Below are positions 58,665 to 64,000 of a stretch of DNA of 64,000 nucleotides, in pieces (the stretch's first letter is position 1; each line of letters opens with the position of its first letter). The notes below the pieces were generated by a model. The model made no database searches, had not been told where the DNA came from, and saw only the letters and a list, made by a program, of their open reading frames with translations. The DNA lies in assembly GCA_003999685.1 (NCBI GenBank), contig CP021220.1:1674001-1738000 (forward strand). Direction: 5' to 3'. The DNA is from Taiwanofungus camphoratus (Eukaryota > Basidiomycota > Agaricomycetes > Polyporales > Taiwanofungaceae). A program made the position numbers and the translations under genes.

Positions 58665-60205
58665 ATGCCCCCGAGTCCTTCTGCTCAATCCAAGGCCGGC
58701 TCCGACGACAGCACCTCTCGTCTGTCGGAGGCCGCTCTTAGGAAGAAGAAAAACGCGGACGCCCAAGCTGCTTTCCGAGCGAGACGCGCTAACTACATTG
58801 CTACGCTCGAAGAGACAGGTTCGACGGCCTCGAATTCTTCGAGGCAGAAAGGATATTCATTCATGGATCTCTTTGACTTCTAGTCACCAACCTCGAATCC
58901 GTTGTCATTCAGCTTCAGGATTCGTGTCGGGAAGCAAGGCAAGAAGCCTCTGAACTGCGTTCCGAGAATTCTCGCCTGAAGCAAGAGGCCAAGCAGCGAG
59001 AGAGGTTGATCAAGAGGCTAACTTGGCAGGGGAAGGGTGCAGTGGACCAGAGTCCTGATTCACAGCCAGATGACTTTCCGCCAACGCCACCATACCATAT
59101 GCACACATCATCCAGTGCCGTCGCTCCTATGAACTCTGGTCATGTCGGCCCATATGGGGACAATAGCCTGCGCTATTCAACTGGCAGCGATCAGCCATCA
59201 CTTGCTGGTACCTCATATCATCCAGGAAACGGACAAGACTTTCCGCAACGTTCTCCTGCATTACCCTTCGTGGGTGGCGTGGATGCTGATGCGTCCAGTG
59301 ACTGTCGCTCGCAGCAAATGGAATCGCACAGATTGACAAGATACGATCAATATGCATATTCGATGGATGGCTCCAGTCGAGACGCGACATGGGCACATAC
59401 AGCTGGCACGAGTACAAGTGAAGTACCGGATAGCGGCAGTTCGTCCCATTCTCCCAGTTATATTGAATCCCCAAGTCTCACTTCGTCGGAGTTGAGCTAT
59501 GCTTCCCGCTTCCCTGTGCTCGATGAGCAGAAAGTCCCACTTGCGTCACTCAACACTTCCTCTTACATGTTTCCCTCCAGTCGATCACTTTCTCCAGCCG
59601 TCTCTACCCCGACGTCCACTTCGTCCACGTCTTTAGCACCTGCCACCTTTCCCTTCACATTTCCTGAAGGCTCTGTAGTTCAGGATCGCCCCGAATTCAG
59701 TTACCGCCGGCATCATCCTGGTCCTGAACTTATGTTGCATGGTGGGACCGCTGACATCCCAGTTGCTGCTTCTGGAGGCGACGCCGTCCGGTATAGACTA
59801 GGTAGCCGCATGAATGCAGCAGACCGCCCAATCGCTCAAGCTCTATCCTCGTATTCCCGCCTGGAGAATAGCTCCGGCGGAAGGGACAGTGACGAGAGCG
59901 AGTCTCCTTCGTATACTTATTCTACGCGATCGCGTCGAAGTACGGTCACATCCCCACGCGTTTCTCGCTCACCATCGCCGCGACCTCCTCCAATATGTTC
60001 TACGCTTGCGGTTATCAAAGCTCAGGCATTCGGCGCCCTGCGTCGGACAAGATCACGATCAAAAAAGTCCTCTGAAGGCGCAGCAAAGGCGGCAGTGGAG
60101 GCTCTGGAGGCCAGAGGTATTGGCTTGGGTATTGGCGTTGGGACAGCCTCGAAACGGCCCCGGTTGCATAATGATGACGATGATATGCATGAATCTACAT
60201 TCTAA
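58665..60205 (+). CDS. bZIP transcription factor
   Basis: Exon 1 (58665-58818) encodes MPPSPSAQSKAGSDDSTSRL and then the basic region ALRKKKNADAQAAFRARRAN, where Asn and Arg fit the N-x7-R bZIP signature. A 65-bp intron (58819-58883) splits the zipper. Exon 2 continues VTNLESVVIQLQDSCREARQ and EASELRSENSRLKQEAKQRE, giving heptad leucine/valine positions. The rest, about 350 residues, is Ser/Pro/Tyr-rich and probably disordered, with a Ser/Arg stretch (YSTRSRRSTVTSPRVSRSPS). Near the end there is a basic segment (RTRSRSKKSSEGAAKAAVEA). The total is 491 residues. DNA target and regulator class are not readable. The unsuited length of exon 1 alone shows that splicing is needed. Confidence 0.85.
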
Positions 60206-61439
60206 GTTAGACTTCTCCTTGATTTGTACTAACAGAATATTCTATACAGTCTTGGGACGCTGTAGATGAAATCACTAGTCATGCCCTGCACTATCACTTA
60301 TTAGCTGTCGTGTCTCAAACTATATTTCCTGTAGGATACTATTAGGCTGTAATATACTGTTTGTTTCCTGCTTCGCCCTGAACCTCGGACCGAACGATCA
60401 TTAATCATTCACGATACCTCGGTGTATTATCTAATGGGCTCATTAACGAAGCGCGGTATGGAAATTACTATAAGAAAGTCTAGACTGACAGCGTACCATG
60501 CAGCAATGGGGAGATCTCCGACTCCCACGGAAACAAGGAAGACAGAAGTAAATTTATATACATCAATTAGATACAGCATACCGAAATGCTCAGTCTATCT
60601 TGGTGGCGTTAAATGTTAAGATATCAACCCTCTAGACTCGCAGTGGGACTGACGCAGCAGGCAGCAGGCAGCAGGCATTTCCCGTTGACGTTATCGAGTT
60701 CAACGCGAGAACGGTACGCCGTGGTATTGGAGATGCATCAGTTCAAGTTCGCTGTGATCGTCAGAACGGGATGCGATCACATCCAACTCTTTGTACAACT
60801 GCCAATGTTTCACGGTACAGAACCTTATGGAGACGGGTGCTTGAAAAGACCGTCCATACCCTGAAAGTGGCGATACATCCGCGAAGGTTGTATCGGCCAA
60901 TTGCCCAAAGCGAGGATTTAATTGACCGTGCGACGCTTGAGAGTATTGAATATTAGGTCAGAGCAGTCGGATATACCAGCCGGTGACTCAGATACATAAG
61001 ACCAGATCGGCGAGGGAAAAATGAGGAAACGACCTATAGCAAGAAGATTCAGCTCCTCGCTTGGCAACAACCGAGCCCGTAGAGAATTTGATCACGCACA
61101 TCTACTATATACGACTGCGCACAAGCAACTTTTGAGACACCATCTGTGGTAAATCAATAATGCAGCGAGCGCGCATTTCAGGGTATATGTGATACGCGAT
61201 CTTTATCATCACCACCAATTGTCGTGACAACATCCGGTTCAAAGCTTGTAGGCAGAAGCCAGCTTGCGAATATGGAGGAAAGCGCTGTCAGCCTTCATAC
61301 ATTCTGCTAGAATGACGAACCACCTCATGGTAACATACCGGGATCAACCTTGACAGCTACAACGAAATCTCCGCAATGCGAAAAGAACTATAGTTCACAT
61401 CACCAATGTCCTCGAGAATGCAACGTGATCCACACACCT
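60206..61439. other. Intergenic, no supported gene
   Basis: This stretch carries a small GCAGCAG/GCAGG microsatellite at about 60656-60680. No frame with motifs or splice sites stands out on either strand. Confidence 0.4.
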
Positions 61440-62620
61440 TCACAATGCGGACATTTCCGTGCTCTTGACCTTCGGAACTGCCGGATCCCAGGTTCCTCTG
61501 ATCTCACTGCAGCGGAACCACTGGTTTGGATCCGATCTAGGAGTGCCTTGAGTTGATAGATGACGTACTTTTTGAACCGTTGCGCCCAGACTAGGATCCC
61601 AGGTGCTATGAACGTCACGAAGGCAAACGAAGCCAAGAAGAGGCATGTCGCTGTCCTCGATAACGAAGCAGTTAAGAAAAGCGAAGATCCACAAAGGACC
61701 AGGGTCAAAAATATTCGCAAGATGATGTAACTATTCTGTCACAGTATAAGTCAATTTAACTGGTGATAAGATAGTCAAAATCACCTGTAGACGGCGACGC
61801 AGCATTGGGAACAGTGCAAAAAGCTGTACCGAGAACAGCATGACGGCGAACACGGACAGATCATCAGATAGCCGTGAGGCCAGAACAACTGACGATGAAA
61901 TTGCTGCGTTCATGGACAAAACTGATGACAATCTGCAAGTTCATCGTCTTTAATCACGAGTATCACAACACGCAAAGCGGATTTGTATTACCTCTCGCGG
62001 AGGTGACCTCCATGTTTCAATGCAGTGTAGTCCGCTAGAAGAGCATTCAGCGTGAACAGAGATGCCGACAGCGCCCATATGGAATCCGAAGACGTCGCCG
62101 CTGTCAGCGTCCGCAACACGGGCGATAAGGACATCAAGGCAAGAAATACCAAAATCGAGGACTTTACAGTCTTGGCTCCTGTTGAACATGCGGTGAGAGT
62201 ATAAGCGTCCAAAAAGGATCGGACGTACGATTGGAGTTAACATTGCGGGAGATTGTACTCTGACAGTCAAGTAGTTCCCATACAAGAAAGCCCACTACGA
62301 AGCCGCCCACTGATGCCCATACCAAGATACGAGGATCCAACCTTCGTTCATTGAGATGGACGAAGATAGCAAGGAAAGTGAAGATAGTCGCAAGATGTTG
62401 ACTGATTGCGCAAGATGCAATGACAAGATACCAGTACGTATACGCCTTGAAATTAGCTGTAAATGATGTCTGGTCATTTCGGTTTCGAAGGTGGTTTCGA
62501 TGCCGACTCACAGTTCCTGCTCAGAGAAGAAAGAAATGACTGTGGAACATAATTATCGGGGTAAAGTTTGCTCTTCCACAGTAGCCTTTCCCATTCGGCC
62601 TCCCATGCTTCTCCTGACAT
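61440..62620 (-). CDS. GPI2: GPI-GlcNAc transferase subunit GPI2/PIG-C
   Basis: GPI2 is a membrane subunit of the ER enzyme that adds GlcNAc to phosphatidylinositol, the first step of GPI-anchor synthesis. On the minus strand the ATG at 62620 gives MSGEAWEAEWERLLWKSKLY and PDNYVPQSFLSSL, the conserved start. Helices follow: YTYWYLVIASCAISQHLATI, FTFLAIFVHLNERRLDPRIL and ASVGGFVVGFLVWELLD. After introns come ILVFLALMSLSPVLRTLTAA, the hallmark SSDSIWALSASLFTLNALLA, DYTALKHGGHLRER, SSVLSMNAAISSSVVLASRL, FAVMLFSVQLFALFPMLRRR and ATCLFLASFAFVTFIAPGIL. A last intron (AAGTACGT to CTGCAG) gives WAQRFKNEIRGTWDPAVPKV, the expected end. Without it the C-terminus reads through into unrelated sequence. 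Confidence 0.92.
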
Positions 62621-63455
62621 TCATATGGTCAACACACCGGCCGACCTGCAGTTGTCCGTGAAGTCGGCTCGACTGGAAGCAGAAAGTGATCACGCCCTGA
62701 ACCGAAAGAGGCTACCTCGGTCACGTTTTCTCCCTCATAAGTGTTGGCATACGACGGTACAAACTTTAGTATTGCTAACGGTCAAAAAAGGCCCAGACTC
62801 TGGATATTCTGGCACACTTCTACGACAATTCCACAATAACAACCCTCCTTACTGTCTGCTAACTGTGATCACTGTCCAGTGTCGGACACATATAAGGTCA
62901 CCGCTACTGTTATCAGAAGTTGCACGTGTTCATGCATGGTCGCAACGGACACTTTAGCTAGAAGGTCGAAAGAAGCTAACGTGGAGGTCCAACGGGCATA
63001 GTAGATGCCATGGGGAGCTCCGTACGCCACACATAGAATGATGACTCTTGAAGACCCTTGAAGTTTGTCCACGACCTGTCGAAATATCTCATGATTGCAG
63101 GATATTACGGCAATACACTCTCCAATAGCATCCAGAGATAAGGTTGAGGGGTCCCCGCTGGATATCTCTCAGGAGACCTCTAGGCTGACTTGCGCCGGGC
63201 ACGGTAATCTGGTCGGAAGCATGTCCTTGCCGAATATCCCCTGAAAGCCGCGCTCGAACTAAAACGTCCATATCAAGACTATTTCGGGATGAAGAAATTT
63301 CAACTCATTGGGCTGCAATGGTACACTGATATCAAAAACGGAAGAATTCTATATCGCACATGCAAGTACCTGGTGGTGTGCAGCTGTCGGAGGGCAACGT
63401 GTGGGGTCATGATGCAGCGAAGCTCCGCGAAAAATTTCAGGATGTGTCTTAAGCA
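62621..63455. other. Intergenic, no supported gene
   Basis: This is upstream of GPI2 and the 3' flank of the SVIP-like gene. Short frames only, with no motif. Confidence 0.45.
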
Positions 63456-63840
63456 TCAATCCCACTGTGAATGTTTTAGTTCAGAGGAACGTCAGGAGCT
63501 GCGCTGATATTAGATTCCATGCACAGACCACGAGTCTTTCCTCCTGTCTCGGCTCCGGAACCCTGGGAGCTGACTTTGATGCTGCCAACTGGCTAGCCAA
63601 TTTGCCACGATTGGGATTTGAAAAATGAGTACCACGACTTTGCTCCTAGCGATGTGGGTTAGAACGCGGGAGGGGTAGTGGCAGATGACGACGAACCGCT
63701 TGTCGCCGTCTCTCGGCGGCTTCTGAGGCTGCGGCGCGAGGATCAGGACGACTGTTTTGGGGGCGCTCTCCGTTGCTTGCGCCACCGAGGACTGTATGTC
63801 CACCTGAATGTGTGCCAGGCTTCGAGCAGATTGAGCCCAT
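63456..63840 (-). CDS. Small N-myristoylated p97/Cdc48-binding protein (SVIP-like)
   Basis: Three exons (63840-63697, 63645-63529, 63464-63456) encode 89 residues. The protein starts MGSICSKPGTHSGGHTVLGG, with Gly2 and Cys5 suited to N-myristoylation and palmitoylation. PDPRAAASEAAERRRQA then matches the VCP-interacting motif of animal SVIP (an AEAAERR core). The rest is GTHFSNPNRGKLASQLAASK and RVPEPRQEERLVWD. SVIP binds p97/VCP on ER and lysosomal membranes and inhibits ERAD. The last exon encodes only Trp-Asp-stop, so the second intron is easily missed; without it a wrong 15-residue tail appears. The first intron has a weak donor (GTTCGT). The p97 link is inferred from motif similarity. 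Confidence 0.78.
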
Positions 63841-64000
63841 AGACCACCACTACTGTGGTACTCTGAAGTTCAGAGTTGATGGAAGTTGACGAGGTAAACT
63901 CGGATACGGAGGGTCAGCTGTCTATTTCGGGTCCCATGCGCGTGCAGCACCACGGTAGCGTAAAATAATTTAAACAATGCATAATCACCGATAGTAACAT

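Noticed and set aside
60656-60680. GCAGCAG/GCAGG short repeat
   Set aside because: It is an ordinary microsatellite with no sign of function.

Overview
The window looks like intron-dense nuclear DNA of a filamentous basidiomycete, most likely an Agaricomycete. Coding exons are interrupted every few hundred bases by GT-AG introns of about 50-65 bp, and genes are packed on both strands a few hundred bases apart. Several families have a fungal or basidiomycete form: a SUR7/PalI protein, GPI2, a GH16 laminarinase-like enzyme, a CCCH protein with the fungal LIDGDGN-type domain, and a RasGEF with an N-terminal P-loop domain. All gene models were spliced by eye from the sequence, so exon edges are predictions.

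Layout. 1-13 kb: COMPASS subunit Spp1, Lsm1, an intron-containing tRNA-Ser(UGA), a divergent pair of nuclear genes for mitochondrial proteins (complex I NDUFA5-like and ribosomal bL32m), 3-ketoacyl-CoA thiolase, ribosomal uS3 and a SUR7/PalI membrane protein. 13-17 kb is gene-poor except for two 31-residue, four-cysteine microprotein genes in inverted orientation, each with a 59-bp intron after codon 2. 17-36 kb: Mpp10, a Sec9-type SNARE, an SRA-YDG protein, a CCCH zinc-finger protein, a conserved unknown, a GPI-anchored Gln/Ser-rich protein, MYG1, a SurE-family phosphatase with an unclear 5' end, a GH16 enzyme and ribosomal eL15. 36-43 kb: an MFS transporter with clustered GATA sites upstream, a small unknown gene, an AT-rich stretch with a 182-bp tandem duplication, and a MARVEL-like membrane protein. 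43-64 kb: RasGEF, a 139-bp TA-flanked MITE, the DEAD-box helicase Drs1, a LINE nested in a second MITE-like element, Apc4, a bZIP factor, GPI2 and a p97-binding SVIP-like microprotein.

Most genes are housekeeping: ribosome biogenesis (Mpp10, Drs1, uS3, eL15), RNA decay (Lsm1), chromatin (Spp1, SRA), secretion and GPI anchoring (Sec9, GPI2), signalling and cell cycle (RasGEF, Apc4), and mitochondrial function. There is no obvious biosynthetic cluster, CRISPR array or retrovirus-like element. The least explained item is the twin microprotein pair: the two copies differ at ten codons plus the stop codon, yet at only one amino acid, so the peptide has been under selection.
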